Shown: piece after piece, positions 50,922 to 63,103 of the stretch
How positions within the stretch are numbered: the stretch's first letter is position 1
Layout of the letters: every line of letters begins with the position of its first letter
NCBI GenBank assembly: GCA_963728985.1
Contig: CAVSME010000003.1
Coordinates: 1,054,001-1,118,000 of the forward strand
Reading direction: 5' to 3'
DNA: 64,000 nucleotides
From: DASXAI01 sp963728985
GTDB taxonomy: Bacteria; Actinomycetota; Acidimicrobiia; Acidimicrobiales; Ilumatobacteraceae
Translations under genes and position numbers: made by a program
Notes under the pieces: model-generated
The model's input: only the letters and a program-made list of their open reading frames with translations
Database searches by the model: none
What the model was told of the DNA's origin: nothing

Positions 50922-52448
50922 TCACAGCGCGATGGTGGCAGCGGCGTCCCGGGCGAAGTTGACCAGGAACCCCGGCAGGAACCCGACGACCACCGTGAAG
51001 GCGAGCGTGAGGGCCAGCCCCACGGCGGCGCTGGCGGGGATCCGGATCGGCGGACCGGTGTCGGCGGCCTCGTCGCTCATGTACATGTTCACGATGATCC
51101 GCAGGTAGAGGAAGGCGGCGACGACCGCCGTGAGCATGGCCAGCACGGCCAGCACGTAGCTGCGAGCGTCGACGGCGGCGAGGATCACGTCGAACTTGGC
51201 CACGAACCCGGCCGTGAGGGGCACGCCCGCTTGGGCCAGCAGGAGCACCGTGAACGTGAAGGCGAGCACCGGGCGCCGGTGGGCCAGGCCCTTGTAGGCC
51301 TCGAGTGACGTGTCACCGTCGCCGGTGCGGGCGACCAGCATCACCACGCCGAAGCTCCCGAGCACGATCACGGCATAGGCCAGCAGGTAGAAGAGGGCGC
51401 TCGAGTAGCCGGAGCGCACGAGCGTGGCCCCGCGCTGATCGGCCATGGCGTCGACCCCGACCAGGATGAAGCCGGCGTGGGCGATCGACGAGTAGGCGAG
51501 CATGCGCTTCACGTCGCTCTGCACGATGGCGAGCACCGAACCCGCGAGGAGTGACAGCAAGGCCATGGCCCAGATCACCGGCCGCCAGTCGTCGCGGTAG
51601 GCGATGAAGACGATGGAGATCACTCGCAGGAGCGCGGCGAAGGCCGCCGCCTTGGAGGCCGACGCCATGAAGCCGGTGATGGGGGTGGGAGCGCCCTGGT
51701 AGACGTCGGGCGTCCACATGTGGAACGGCACCGCCGCCACCTTGAACCCGAACCCCACCAGCAGCAGTGCCATGCCGGTGAACAGGAGGCCCTTGTCTTC
51801 CAGCCTCGTGCTGCCGAGGAAGTTGAAGATCCGCCCCATGTTGGTGCTGCCGGTGGCGCCGTAGATGAGGGCGATGCCGTACAGGAAGAAGGCCGACGAG
51901 AACCCGCCGAGCACGAAGTACTTCAGACCCGACTCCTGCGACTGGATCCGGCGCAGGTGGCTGGCGGCGAGAATGTAGAGCGCCATCGAGAGCACTTCGA
52001 GCCCGAGGAACAGCACGATCAGGTCGCTGGCCCACGCCATGACGACGCCGCCCAGGGCCGACGTCATGAGCAGGGCGTAGATCTCCGCTCCGGCCAGGCC
52101 TTCGCGCTCCAGGTAGTCCTCGAGGAACAGCGCCGTGAGGATGATGGCGGCGAGGATCACCACGGTGATGAACAGCGCCGGCCCGTCGAGCACGATGACC
52201 CCGCCGAGCAGCGAGTAGGCGCCGTCGTCTTGCACCTGCTGCCAGAGCACGAGCGTGAGCACCAGGGCGGCGATGGCGATGGCCGCGGTGACGGACGCGA
52301 ACACGGCTTTCGGCACGCGGACGGGGACGAGCGCCCCGCCGAGCATGAGGAGCACGGCGCCGGCGGTCAGCACGATCAGCGGCGACAGGGCGAACCAGTC
52401 GACCGGTGGGCCGGCGAACGTGGACGTCACCTGGGCGACGATCGCCAT
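50922..52448 (-). CDS. nuoN: NADH-quinone oxidoreductase subunit N, NADH-type cluster
   Basis: Antiporter-like subunit, 508 residues. Blocks: LFLGLEVLSMALYILAASHLRR, FKVAAVPFHMWTPDVYQGAPTPITGFMASASKAAA and KRMLAYSSIAHAGFILVG. It is the last gene of the 14-subunit-type cluster; its start overlaps the nuoM stop by 1 nt. Confidence 0.96.
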   Translation of the reverse strand: MAIVAQVTSTFAGPPVDWFALSPLIVLTAGAVLLMLGGALVPVRVPKAVFASVTAAIAIAALVLTLVLWQQVQDDGAYSLLGGVIVLDGPALFITVVILAAIILTALFLEDYLEREGLAGAEIYALLMTSALGGVVMAWASDLIVLFLGLEVLSMALYILAASHLRRIQSQESGLKYFVLGGFSSAFFLYGIALIYGATGSTNMGRIFNFLGSTRLEDKGLLFTGMALLLVGFGFKVAAVPFHMWTPDVYQGAPTPITGFMASASKAAAFAALLRVISIVFIAYRDDWRPVIWAMALLSLLAGSVLAIVQSDVKRMLAYSSIAHAGFILVGVDAMADQRGATLVRSGYSSALFYLLAYAVIVLGSFGVVMLVARTGDGDTSLEAYKGLAHRRPVLAFTFTVLLLAQAGVPLTAGFVAKFDVILAAVDARSYVLAVLAMLTAVVAAFLYLRIIVNMYMSDEAADTGPPIRIPASAAVGLALTLAFTVVVGFLPGFLVNFARDAAATIAL

Positions 52449-53991
52449 CAGCCGCCGACCGCCTCAGCGCCGGTGCCGACCGTCGGCTGCCGGTAGTCGG
52501 AGTGGGCCTCCACGTGGCTGATGAGCCGCCTGACGCTGGGCTCGATGCGCTCGAGCACGGGCTTCGGGTAGATGCCCATGAAGAAGATGAGCGCGATGAG
52601 GGGCAGCAGGACCAGCCCTTCCTTGAGGTTCAGCTCGGGGAAGTGGCGGTTGGGATCGTCGACCTGACCGTGGAACACGCGCTGGTAGGCCCACAGCAGG
52701 TAGAGCGCGGCCAGGATCACACCGGTGGCGGCCACCACCACCCACCAGCGAGCGGTCAGGAACGACCCGATCAGCACGAGGAACTCGCCGATGAAGCCGT
52801 TCAGCCCGGGCAGGCCGATCGACGACAGCATCACCACGGTGAAGGCGGCGGCGAAGATGGGGGCCACCTTCTGGAGCCCGCGCAGCTCCGCGATCTGGCG
52901 GGTGTGGCGCCGCTCGTAGATCCAGCCGACGAGGAGGAACAGGGCACCCGTGGACACGCCATGGTTCACCATCTGGATCACGCCGCCGGAGATGCTCTGG
53001 GTGGTGAGCGCGAACGTGCCGAGGATGATGAAGCCGAGGTGGGCGACGGACGAGTAGGCCACCAGACGCTTGAGGTCGCGTTGCATCGTGGCGCAGATGG
53101 CGCCGTAGATGATGCCGACCACGCCGAGGGTGATGAACAGCGGCGCCCACCAGTGGGCGGCGTCGGGGAACAAGTAGAGGCCGTAGCGCAGGAACCCGTA
53201 CGTCCCGAGCTTCAGCATGACGCCGGCCAGGATGACGGAGCCCGCCGTCGGGGCGTTGGTGTGGGCGTCGGGCAGCCACGTGTGCAACGGAAACAGCGGG
53301 ACCTTCACCGCGAAGGCCAACGCGAAGGCGAGGAAGAGCCAGCGGGTGGTGCTGGCGGCGATGGCCTGGGAGTTGGCGATCTCGACGACATCGAAGGTGA
53401 AGACGCCGGTCTCGTTCCGGTAGAGGAACACCGTGGCCAGGAGGCCGACGAGCATGAACGCCGAGCCGGCCATGGTGAAGAGGAAGAACTTCACGGCGGC
53501 GTACACCCGCTCGCCGTGGCCCCAGCCGCCGATGATGAAGTACATCGGCACCAGCACGATCTCGAAGAAGACGAAGAAGAGGAACAGATCGAGCGCCAGG
53601 AACGTACCGAGCACGCCCGCTTCGAGGAGCAGCATCCACGCCGTGTAGGCCTTCACGTCGTGGGTGGCGTCGGCCTGGCCGCCCCAGAACGCCAGCGGGA
53701 AGAGCAGGCCGGTGAGCACCACGAGGAACAGCGAGATGCCGTCCACCCCCAGGTGCCACGAGATGCCCCACTCCTTGATCCAGAGGTGCTGCGTGACGAA
53801 CTGCATGCCGTCGTCGGACTTCTGGAAGGCGATGAGCAGGTACACGGTCAGTGCGCCGGTGAGTAGGGCGGTGAGGATGCCCACGAGGCGGACGAGATCG
53901 GGGCGGCTCTTGGGCAGCAGCGCGACGACCAAGGCGCCGGCGGCGGGCACGAGGATGATCGACGTCAGCAGCGGGAACGACGACGACTCCA

Positions 53992-53992
<1 letters not shown>
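52448..53992 (-). CDS. nuoM: NADH-quinone oxidoreductase subunit M, NADH-type cluster
   Basis: Antiporter-like subunit, 514 residues, with LDLFLFFVFFEIVLVPMYFIIGGWG, FAVKVPLFPLHTWLPDAHTNAPTAGSVILAG and LKRLVAYSSVAHLGFIILG. Standard length. It shares one base with nuoL. Confidence 0.97.
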
Positions 53993-55965
<1,973 letters not shown>

Positions 55966-55967
55966 AG

Positions 55968-56288
55968 CTATCCCTTCATCATCGCGATGTCATCGGCGGT
56001 GGCGCCGGGCTTGCGCCGGAGGATGGCCACGATGATGCCGAGGCCGACCACGACCTCGGCCGCCGCCACCACGAGCACGAAGAACACCGCCGTCTGACCA
56101 CTGCGATCGTTCAGTGCGCGAGAGAACGCCACGAAGCTCAGGTTCACGGCGTTCAGCATCAGCTCGATGCACATGAACATCACGAGAGGGTTGCGCCGCA
56201 CGAGGAGGCCGACGCCGCCGATCGTGAAGAGAGCAGCGCCGAGGAGGAGGTACCACGTCGGCGTGGGGGCGACAGCCAGGACGCTCAT
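55968..56288 (-). CDS. nuoK: NADH-quinone oxidoreductase subunit K, NADH-type cluster
   Basis: 106 residues with YLLLGAALFTIGGVGLLVRRNPLVMFMCIELMLNAVNLSFVAF and the second acidic helix VVAAAEVVVGLGIIVAILRR, the typical actinobacterial form. The start overlaps the nuoJ stop by 4 nt. Confidence 0.97.
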   Translation of the reverse strand: MSVLAVAPTPTWYLLLGAALFTIGGVGLLVRRNPLVMFMCIELMLNAVNLSFVAFSRALNDRSGQTAVFFVLVVAAAEVVVGLGIIVAILRRKPGATADDIAMMKG

Positions 56289-56845
56289 TTGCTCGCCTCC
56301 TGGGGCTCATCGTCGGTCACCAGGCGACCCTTCGGGCGCCGGGCCAGCATCACGGTGCCGAGGACGGCGATGACGAGCAGCAGCGACGTCAGCTCGAAGG
56401 CGAACACGTAGTCCGAGAACAGCGACTGGGCGAGCACGTTGATGTCGGGCTCGCCCGTGAACAGCGCCCCGCTGGCCGCCTTCTGGCCCGTCACCCGGCG
56501 ACCACCGGCGGCGAACACCGCCATCACGACCAGACCGAGGGCGATCACCCCGAGGGCGGCGGCGATCGGCCGCTGGCCCTTCAGCTCGTCGATCTCCAGG
56601 TCTTCGGTGCGATCGACCCCGAGCAGCATGATGACGAAGAGGAACAGCACCACGATGGCGCCGGCATAGACGATGACCTGCACAGCGGCCAGGAAGTTGG
56701 CGTCCTGGGCGATGAAGAGCACGGCGATGCCGAACAGCGTGAGCACCAGGCTGAGGGCACAGTGCACCGGCTTGGCCCGCAGCACCACGCCGAGGGCGCC
56801 GCCGAGCACCATCACGGCCCCGATGACGAAGACGACCGCTTCCAT
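56285..56845 (-). CDS. nuoJ: NADH-quinone oxidoreductase subunit J, NADH-type cluster
   Basis: 186 residues, five helices, with VHCALSLVLTLFGIAVLFIAQDANFLAAVQVIVYAGAIVVLFLFVIMLLG and a charged tail (VTDDEPQEASK). The ATG shares a base with the nuoI stop; longer upstream readings only overlap nuoI. Confidence 0.96.
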   Translation of the reverse strand: MEAVVFVIGAVMVLGGALGVVLRAKPVHCALSLVLTLFGIAVLFIAQDANFLAAVQVIVYAGAIVVLFLFVIMLLGVDRTEDLEIDELKGQRPIAAALGVIALGLVVMAVFAAGGRRVTGQKAASGALFTGEPDINVLAQSLFSDYVFAFELTSLLLVIAVLGTVMLARRPKGRLVTDDEPQEASK

Positions 56846-57513
56846 CAGGTCGGGTCCCGATCGGCGGCGGCCGTGGCCTGGTCGGGCTCGGGCGGGCGCA
56901 CGCCGTAGCCGAGCTCGCCCGACCACGCGACGACGCCCTCGAAGTCGGCATCACCCGATGGCGCGGTGGCCCGCATCCACCCGGAGGTGTCGCGGTCGTC
57001 GCCCTCGCGCCAGTCCTCCCACGGGAGCTGGCGGGGCTTGCCGTCGTCGCCCACCACCAGCTCGGCCTTCGTGTAGATGGCGTCGCGCCGGTTGGTGAAG
57101 GAGAACTCGAACAGCTTCGTCTCGGTGATGGCCTCGGTGGGACACGCTTCCACGCACAGGTCGCAGTGGATGCAGCGCAGGTAGTTGATCTCGTAGACGA
57201 AGCCGTAGCGCTCACCCGGCGACACCGGGTCCTCGGGGACGTTGTCGGCCCCCCGCACGTAGATGCACTGGGCCGGGCACACGCCGGCGCAGAGCTCGCA
57301 GCCGATGCACTTCTCCATGCCATCCTCGTAGCGGTTGAGGACATGGCGGCCGTGCAGCCGCTCGGGCTTCGGGATCTTCTGGTCGCGCGGGCTGTTGCCG
57401 TCGGGGCCCTTCTCCAGCCCGCCCGAGTACTGCGTGGTGACGCGCTTGCCACCGAAGATGTGGATCTGGCGGAGCGTGACGAGGAAGCCGCGGAGGCCGG
57501 GGAGGGAGGCCAT
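56845..57513 (-). CDS. nuoI: NADH-quinone oxidoreductase subunit I, NADH-type cluster
   Basis: 222 residues with both [4Fe-4S] motifs, CIGCELCAGVCPAQCIYV and CIHCDLCVEACPTEAIT. The ~50-residue C-terminal extension after the second cluster is usual in actinobacteria. The start ATG shares a base with the nuoH stop. Confidence 0.97.
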   Translation of the reverse strand: MASLPGLRGFLVTLRQIHIFGGKRVTTQYSGGLEKGPDGNSPRDQKIPKPERLHGRHVLNRYEDGMEKCIGCELCAGVCPAQCIYVRGADNVPEDPVSPGERYGFVYEINYLRCIHCDLCVEACPTEAITETKLFEFSFTNRRDAIYTKAELVVGDDGKPRQLPWEDWREGDDRDTSGWMRATAPSGDADFEGVVAWSGELGYGVRPPEPDQATAAADRDPT

Positions 57514-58724
57514 CAGAACGTGCTCCCTTCGAGTTGGCGGTTCCGGGCGCTCACCTTCAACGCCAGCATGAACACGCCGGCGGCAGCGGCGGCGACGGCG
57601 AGGGCGATCGCCACGACCAGCACGCGGTTCCAGTCCTCGTCCTGGGCGACCTTGAGCGACGTGATCAGCAGCATCCAGCCGAACGCCACCGGGATGAGCA
57701 GCTTCCACCCGAGGTCCATCAGCTGGTCGTAGCGGTAGCGGGGCAACGTGGCCCGCAACCACACGTACGTGAAGAGGAAGAGCACCAGCTTGGCCAGCAA
57801 CCACAACGTCCCCTCGATGGCGTTGGGGATGACGGGGATGTCGAACAGCCCGCGCGGACCACCGAGGAAGAGGGTGATGATGATCGTCGACATGACGACC
57901 GTGGCCAGGAACTCGGCCAGGTAGTACATGGCGAAGCGCATCGAGGAGTACTCGGTCTGGTAGCCGCCCACCAGCTCCTGCTCGGCCTCGGTGAGGTCGA
58001 ACGGCGGCCGGTTCATCTCCGCGGTGATGGCGATGAAGAACACGACGAACGGGACGACGCCGGTGGCGACGATGTTCCAGTTCCGGAAGCCATCCTGGGC
58101 CACGACGATGCCATTGGTGGACAGCGTCCCGCTCACCACGAGCACCGTGGCGATCGACAGGCCGAGCGCCGCTTCGTAGCTCACCATCTGGGCCGACGCC
58201 CGTACCGAACCGAGCAACGGGTACTTCGATCCTGACGACCAGCCGGCCAGCATGGCGCCGTACACGGCAACGGCGCTCATGGCCAGCATGAGGAGGATGC
58301 CGATCGGCGGGTCGGCGACCTGCAGCAGCGTGTCCTCGCCGAGGATGCTCACCACCCCGTTGTGGCCGTTGGTGAAGTCACCGCCGACCGGCACGATGGC
58401 GAAGGTCACGAACACCGGTACCACGGCGAGGTACGGGGCGAGGAGGAACACGAAGCGGTCCGAGCGCTCCGGATGGATGTACTCCTTGAAGACCAGCTTC
58501 AAGCCATCGGCGAGGGTCTGCATGATCCCCCACGGGCCGGCCTTGTTCGGACCGATGCGGTTCTGGAAGCCGGCGATCACCTTGCGCTCGAACCAGATCA
58601 TCAAGATGACGGCGATCAGCATCACCACGAAGGCCACGATGACCTTGATGAGGACGATGACCACTTCCTTGAAGCCGACGCCGACCACGACGAGCGGGTC
58701 GAGGGCGAGCAGGTGCTGGATCAT
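57513..58724 (-). CDS. nuoH: NADH-quinone oxidoreductase subunit H, NADH-type cluster
   Basis: 403 residues. Quinone-site blocks IWFERKVIAGFQNRIGPNKAGPWG and ITAEMNRPPFDLTEAEQELVGGYQTEYSSMRF are canonical. An extra C-terminal helix follows the usual end (VLVVAIALAVAAAAAGVFMLAL). The ATG overlaps the nuoG stop by 4 nt. Confidence 0.97.
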   Translation of the reverse strand: MIQHLLALDPLVVVGVGFKEVVIVLIKVIVAFVVMLIAVILMIWFERKVIAGFQNRIGPNKAGPWGIMQTLADGLKLVFKEYIHPERSDRFVFLLAPYLAVVPVFVTFAIVPVGGDFTNGHNGVVSILGEDTLLQVADPPIGILLMLAMSAVAVYGAMLAGWSSGSKYPLLGSVRASAQMVSYEAALGLSIATVLVVSGTLSTNGIVVAQDGFRNWNIVATGVVPFVVFFIAITAEMNRPPFDLTEAEQELVGGYQTEYSSMRFAMYYLAEFLATVVMSTIIITLFLGGPRGLFDIPVIPNAIEGTLWLLAKLVLFLFTYVWLRATLPRYRYDQLMDLGWKLLIPVAFGWMLLITSLKVAQDEDWNRVLVVAIALAVAAAAAGVFMLALKVSARNRQLEGSTF

Positions 58725-61162
58725 TGGTCGACCGGCTCGAGACGGACGTCGTTCACGGGCAGGGCAACGTCGACGAGCTCGTTGACGACGCCGCCTGGCT
58801 GGTTGAACACGATGCGGGCGACGCCGCGGGGCACCCGCCCGTCCGGCCGGGCCGGCAGCACCGCGCTGGTGCGGGCGGCGATGACCTGGACGGGCGTGCC
58901 GGCGGGGAAGCCGCGGCGATCGGCGTCCCACGGGTTCAGGCTGACGGCCGCGCCGCGGGCCAACCCAGCCAGCGACGGCGAGTTGGCGGTGAAGACAGCA
59001 GCGTCGTACATCTCCCGATCGACGAGGAGCCGGAAGTCGTAGTTGTTCACGACCGGGGGCACCGTCCCGGCGTCGGTCACGGTGAACGTCGAGCCCGGAC
59101 CGGCGACGGCCGCGGCTTCGGCGGCGATGGCGGCTACCGAGTCGAGGCCCAGGTCGGAACCGAGGCGCTCGGCCAGCTCCACCGCCACCATCCAATCCTC
59201 CATGGCCGTGCCCGCCGCCGTGACCTTCTGCGTCACCGGGCTGACACGACCCTCGACGTTCGTGGTGGTGCCCGACTTCTCGCCGAAGGCCGCTACCGCC
59301 AGCACCACGTCGGCCTGGCTCGACGACGTGCTGAGGAAGGCGTCGAGGGCCACGACCTTGCCCGGACCGGCCAGTGCCCGGCGAACGAGGTCGCTGTCGG
59401 GGAAGTCGGCCAGCGGATCCGCGCCGAGGAGGATCAGGCAGCCGACGCGACCGGTGGCCGCCGCCTCGAGGATGCCGGCGGCGTCGAGACCGGGTTGGGG
59501 CGGCAGCAGGGGCCATGATGCCCGCAGCTCGCCGCCGGCGTCGCCGAGGGCGGTGCGGCCCGGCAGCATCCCCGGGGCCAGACCCATCTCGAGGGCGCCG
59601 CGCACGTTGCCCCGCCGCAGCACGGGCAGGAACCGGGCCCCAGGATGGACGGCCAGCAGGGCGGCCGCCGCATCCACGGCGAACGCGCTCGACGATGCCA
59701 GGTTGGCCCGGCCGACCACGGCCGCCAGCGCGCCGCTGGCCAGCTGCTCGTGGATCTCGGTGACGGCCTCGTCCTCGATGCCGAGCCCGGCGGCTGGCCC
59801 CGTGCCCACCAGCGCCCGCACGACCGCCGCCTGCTCGCCGGGGCGGTGGCGGATCGAGCGCCACGCGTACGGCGTGAGGCCGGTCTCGCGCTCGGAGAGC
59901 TCGAGGATGCGGATGGCCCGCCGCTCGGCGGCGTCACGCAGCCGCAGGAACAGGACGGGCAGCTCCTCTTTCAGATCGGGTCCGATGAGCACGACGGTCG
60001 TGGCCGAGCAGACCTCGCTGATCGTGGCGGGCGGCAGGGCGAAGAGGGGCTCGGCCGGCACGCCGTCGCCGAGTTGCGCGTCGACGTGATCGGTGCCGAT
60101 CACGCCCTTGGCCAGCTTGGCCCACGCGTAGGCGTCCTCGTTCGTGCCCCGGGCCCCGCCGAGCACGGCCACCGATCCGGGGCCGCCGGCGTCGACGGCG
60201 TCGCGGATCGCCGCGGCGGCGGCGTCGATGGCCTCGGCCCATGACACTTCGACGAGCTCGCCCCCGCCCTCACCGGGCTTGCGCACGAGGGGGGCGCCGA
60301 GGCGATCCTCGCTGGCCACCGCCTCGAAGTTGAACCGGCCGCGATCGCACATCCAGCCCCAGTTGACGGCGTCGTCGTCGATGCCCTGGTAGCGCAGCAG
60401 CTGATCGCGGCTGGACTCGACCGTGATGCGGCAGCCGACGGCGCACGTCGTGCACGTGCTCTCCACGACCTGCATGTCCCACGGGCGGGCCTTGAAGCGG
60501 AAGGGCTTGGCGGTCAGGGCGCCGACCGGGCAGATCTGCACGGTGTTGCCGCTGAAGTACGAGGCGAAGGGCTCGTCGGGGAACGTCAGGATCTGCGTCT
60601 GGTTGCCGCGGTGGGTGAAGCTGATGAGCGGATCGCCGGCCACCTCCTTGGCGAAGCGGGTGCACCGATCGCAGAGGATGCAACGTTCACGATCGAGGTA
60701 GACCACGTCGCTGATCGGAATCGGCTTGGCGTAGTGCCGCTTCTCCTCGACGAAGCGGCTCTCACCGGGCCCGTGGCTGAGCGTCTGATCCTGCAGCGGG
60801 CACTCGCCGCCCTTGTCGCACACGGGGCAGTCGAGCGGGTGGTTGATGAGGAGGAACTCGAGCACGCCCTCCTGGGCCTTCTTGACGCGCGGCCCGAACG
60901 TGTCGACCTTCATGCCCTCGGCCACGTTGGTCATGCACGACACGGCGAGCGCCGGGCCTCGACCGGTGTCCACGTCGACGAGGCACATGCGGCACATGCC
61001 CACCGACTCCATGCGCTCGTGGTAGCAGAAGCGCGGGATGTACGTGCCCGTGCGCTGCGCGGCCGCGATCAGGAGCTCGCCGGGGTTCGCCTCGATGTCG
61101 CGGCCGTCGACGGTGACGGTGACGGTGGTCTTCTTCGGCGCCTCCGCGTGCGTGTCAGACAC
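58721..61162 (-). CDS. nuoG: NADH-quinone oxidoreductase subunit G
   Basis: Iron-sulfur rich peripheral-arm subunit, 813 residues. N-terminal [2Fe-2S] and [4Fe-4S] ligands: CYHERMESVGMCRMCLVD, CPVCDKGGECPLQ (with the preceding HPLDC), CILCDRCTRF; then CTTCAVGC with a further Cys in WGWMCDRG, the N7-type site kept in some bacteria. The molybdopterin-type domain that follows is degenerate and not expected to bind cofactor. Present only in this cluster. The start overlaps the nuoF stop by 8 nt. Confidence 0.96.
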   Translation of the reverse strand: MSDTHAEAPKKTTVTVTVDGRDIEANPGELLIAAAQRTGTYIPRFCYHERMESVGMCRMCLVDVDTGRGPALAVSCMTNVAEGMKVDTFGPRVKKAQEGVLEFLLINHPLDCPVCDKGGECPLQDQTLSHGPGESRFVEEKRHYAKPIPISDVVYLDRERCILCDRCTRFAKEVAGDPLISFTHRGNQTQILTFPDEPFASYFSGNTVQICPVGALTAKPFRFKARPWDMQVVESTCTTCAVGCRITVESSRDQLLRYQGIDDDAVNWGWMCDRGRFNFEAVASEDRLGAPLVRKPGEGGGELVEVSWAEAIDAAAAAIRDAVDAGGPGSVAVLGGARGTNEDAYAWAKLAKGVIGTDHVDAQLGDGVPAEPLFALPPATISEVCSATTVVLIGPDLKEELPVLFLRLRDAAERRAIRILELSERETGLTPYAWRSIRHRPGEQAAVVRALVGTGPAAGLGIEDEAVTEIHEQLASGALAAVVGRANLASSSAFAVDAAAALLAVHPGARFLPVLRRGNVRGALEMGLAPGMLPGRTALGDAGGELRASWPLLPPQPGLDAAGILEAAATGRVGCLILLGADPLADFPDSDLVRRALAGPGKVVALDAFLSTSSSQADVVLAVAAFGEKSGTTTNVEGRVSPVTQKVTAAGTAMEDWMVAVELAERLGSDLGLDSVAAIAAEAAAVAGPGSTFTVTDAGTVPPVVNNYDFRLLVDREMYDAAVFTANSPSLAGLARGAAVSLNPWDADRRGFPAGTPVQVIAARTSAVLPARPDGRVPRGVARIVFNQPGGVVNELVDVALPVNDVRLEPVDQ

Positions 61163-62516
61163 TGGCGACCTCCGCCTCGACGTCGACCAGGGACCGGCCG
61201 TGCTCGATGTAGTGCTCGAACTCGTTGCGGAACAGCTTGAGCGCCGAGGCCAGTGGGGCCGTGGCCGACGGGCCGAGCACGCAGATCGTCGTCTGGCGCG
61301 GCGGCCACGTGAGGCCGGGGCTGATGTTGTCGGCCACGTCGAGGAGCAGGTCGAGATCGCTGGGCCGCCCGTAGCCGTCGATGATGCGCTTCAGGATGCG
61401 CTCGAGCCACGTCGTGCCTTCGCGGCACGGCGTGCACTTGCCGCAGCTCTCTCGGGCGAAGAAGCGGACGATGCGCCAGCACGCCTTCACCATGTCGGCG
61501 GTGTCGTCCATGATGACGATGGCGCCCGAACCGAGCATGGACCCCGCTCGGTCCACCGTGGGCTTGTCCAGGGGCAGGTCGATCTGCTCCTCGGTGAACC
61601 ACGGGGCCGAGGCCCCGCCGGGGATGAACGCCTTGAGGCTGCGACCCGGCCGCAGCCCGTTGCAGTACTCGGGCGCCTCGATCAGCTGGCGGAAGGTGGT
61701 GATGCCCTGCACCACCTCGAAGACGCCCGGACGGTTCACGTGGCCGGACACGGCGAACATGCGCATGCCCGGCGACGCTTCCGACCCGATGGCCTTGTAG
61801 GCGTCACCGCCGTGCTGCACGATCCAGGGCAGGTTCGACAAGGTCTCCACGTTGTTCACGATGGTGGGCTGCATGTACAGCCCCTTGGCGGCGGGGAAGT
61901 ACGGGGGCTTGAGCCGCGGCATGCCCCGGTTGCCCTCCAGGCTCTCGATGAGCCCGGTCTCCTCGCCCACGATGTACGCGCCGGCTCCCCACGTGAGCGT
62001 GATGTCGACGCTGAAGTCCGAGCCGAGGATGTTCTTGCCCACGAGGCCGTTGGCATATGCGTCGTTGAGCGCCTGCGCCACCCGCTCCTGGGCGAGTGCC
62101 ATCTCGCCGCGCACGTACAGGAAGGCCTGCACGGCCCCGACGGCGTAGCAGCAGATGACGATGCCCTCGATGAGCTGGTGCGGATCCCGCTCCATGAGGA
62201 GGCGGTCCTTGTATGTGCCCGGCTCGCTCTCGTCGCCGTTGATCACGACGTAGTACGGCTGCGCGTTCGGCGGCAGGAAGCTCCACTTCACCCCGGCGGG
62301 GAAGCCGGCACCACCGCGACCGAGGAGCGTGGCGTCCTTCACCTGCGCGCCCAGCTCGCTGGGCTGCATCTCCAGGATGGCCTTGCGCAACGACACGTAC
62401 CCACCGGTGCGGACGTAGCCGTCGTAGGTGTAGCCGTCGGCCACGTCGAACCGGCTCGTCAGCATCACGGGCCCGGTCGGCACCATGCCCGGCGTCACGA
62501 TCTGTCGGTCACTCAC
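61155..62516 (-). CDS. nuoF: NADH-quinone oxidoreductase subunit F
   Basis: NADH-oxidising flavoprotein, 453 residues from a GTG start. FMN/NADH motifs: LLGRGGAGFPAGVKW (~66-80), NGDESEPGTYKDR, GAGAYIVGEETGLIESLEG. The N3 [4Fe-4S] ligands are ESCGKCTPCREGT (~352-364) and a later Cys in TTICVLG. Complete catalytic apparatus, so this cluster encodes a true NADH dehydrogenase. It overlaps nuoE by 4 nt. Confidence 0.97.
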   Translation of the reverse strand: MSDRQIVTPGMVPTGPVMLTSRFDVADGYTYDGYVRTGGYVSLRKAILEMQPSELGAQVKDATLLGRGGAGFPAGVKWSFLPPNAQPYYVVINGDESEPGTYKDRLLMERDPHQLIEGIVICCYAVGAVQAFLYVRGEMALAQERVAQALNDAYANGLVGKNILGSDFSVDITLTWGAGAYIVGEETGLIESLEGNRGMPRLKPPYFPAAKGLYMQPTIVNNVETLSNLPWIVQHGGDAYKAIGSEASPGMRMFAVSGHVNRPGVFEVVQGITTFRQLIEAPEYCNGLRPGRSLKAFIPGGASAPWFTEEQIDLPLDKPTVDRAGSMLGSGAIVIMDDTADMVKACWRIVRFFARESCGKCTPCREGTTWLERILKRIIDGYGRPSDLDLLLDVADNISPGLTWPPRQTTICVLGPSATAPLASALKLFRNEFEHYIEHGRSLVDVEAEVASV

Positions 62517-63103
62517 CGGGCGTCCACCTTGGCTTGGGCGGCGATGCCGGTGCCAGCCCATCGTTCGGGCGTCACCTTCTGGCGCACGCGGGCCAGCGTC
62601 CCGTGCGGGGGGACCTCGGCATCGAGGCGACCGGCCCGCAGATCGTCGAGGAGGCGATCGAGGTCGGCGTTGGTGACCTTGTAGCGGTAGCGGTAGTTCA
62701 CCTGGATGGCCGGCGCCTCGGTGCACGCGGCGATGCACTCGACGTCCTCCAGGGTGAACATGCCGTCGGCGGTCGTACCGCCCGGCCGCACCCCGAGGCG
62801 CTCCTCGGCGTGCTCGAGGAGCTCGTAGGCCCCGAGGAGCTGGCACGAGATGTTGGTGCAGACGTTGACGCAGTAGCGGCCCACCGCTTCGAACTTGAAC
62901 ATCTCGTAGAAGGTGGCCGTGCCGTACACCTCGGCCGGCGCGATGCCGAGCAGCTCGGCGATGTGCACCATGGCATCCTCGGTCACGTGGCCGTCCTGCT
63001 CCTGGGCCAGGTGCACGAGAGGGATGAGGGCGGAGCGGACCCGCGGGAAGCGGGCCATGATCTCCCGGGCCGTCACCAGGTTCGCGTCGCTCAGTCGGGC
63101 CAT
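62513..63103 (-). CDS. nuoE: NADH-quinone oxidoreductase subunit E
   Basis: [2Fe-2S] thioredoxin-fold subunit, 196 residues. N1a ligands: CTNISC and ECIAAC in the right order (~90-140). Partner of NuoF in the NADH module. The ATG shares a base with the nuoD stop. A C-terminal extension of ~40 residues after YKVTNADLDRLLDDL is within actinobacterial range. Confidence 0.96.
   Translation of the reverse strand: MARLSDANLVTAREIMARFPRVRSALIPLVHLAQEQDGHVTEDAMVHIAELLGIAPAEVYGTATFYEMFKFEAVGRYCVNVCTNISCQLLGAYELLEHAEERLGVRPGGTTADGMFTLEDVECIAACTEAPAIQVNYRYRYKVTNADLDRLLDDLRAGRLDAEVPPHGTLARVRQKVTPERWAGTGIAAQAKVDAR

Noticed and set aside
57513..59864. A 783-residue NuoH with a long N-terminal extension
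   Set aside because: The extension is nuoG in another frame; MIQHLLALDP at 58724 overlaps the nuoG stop as ATGA.
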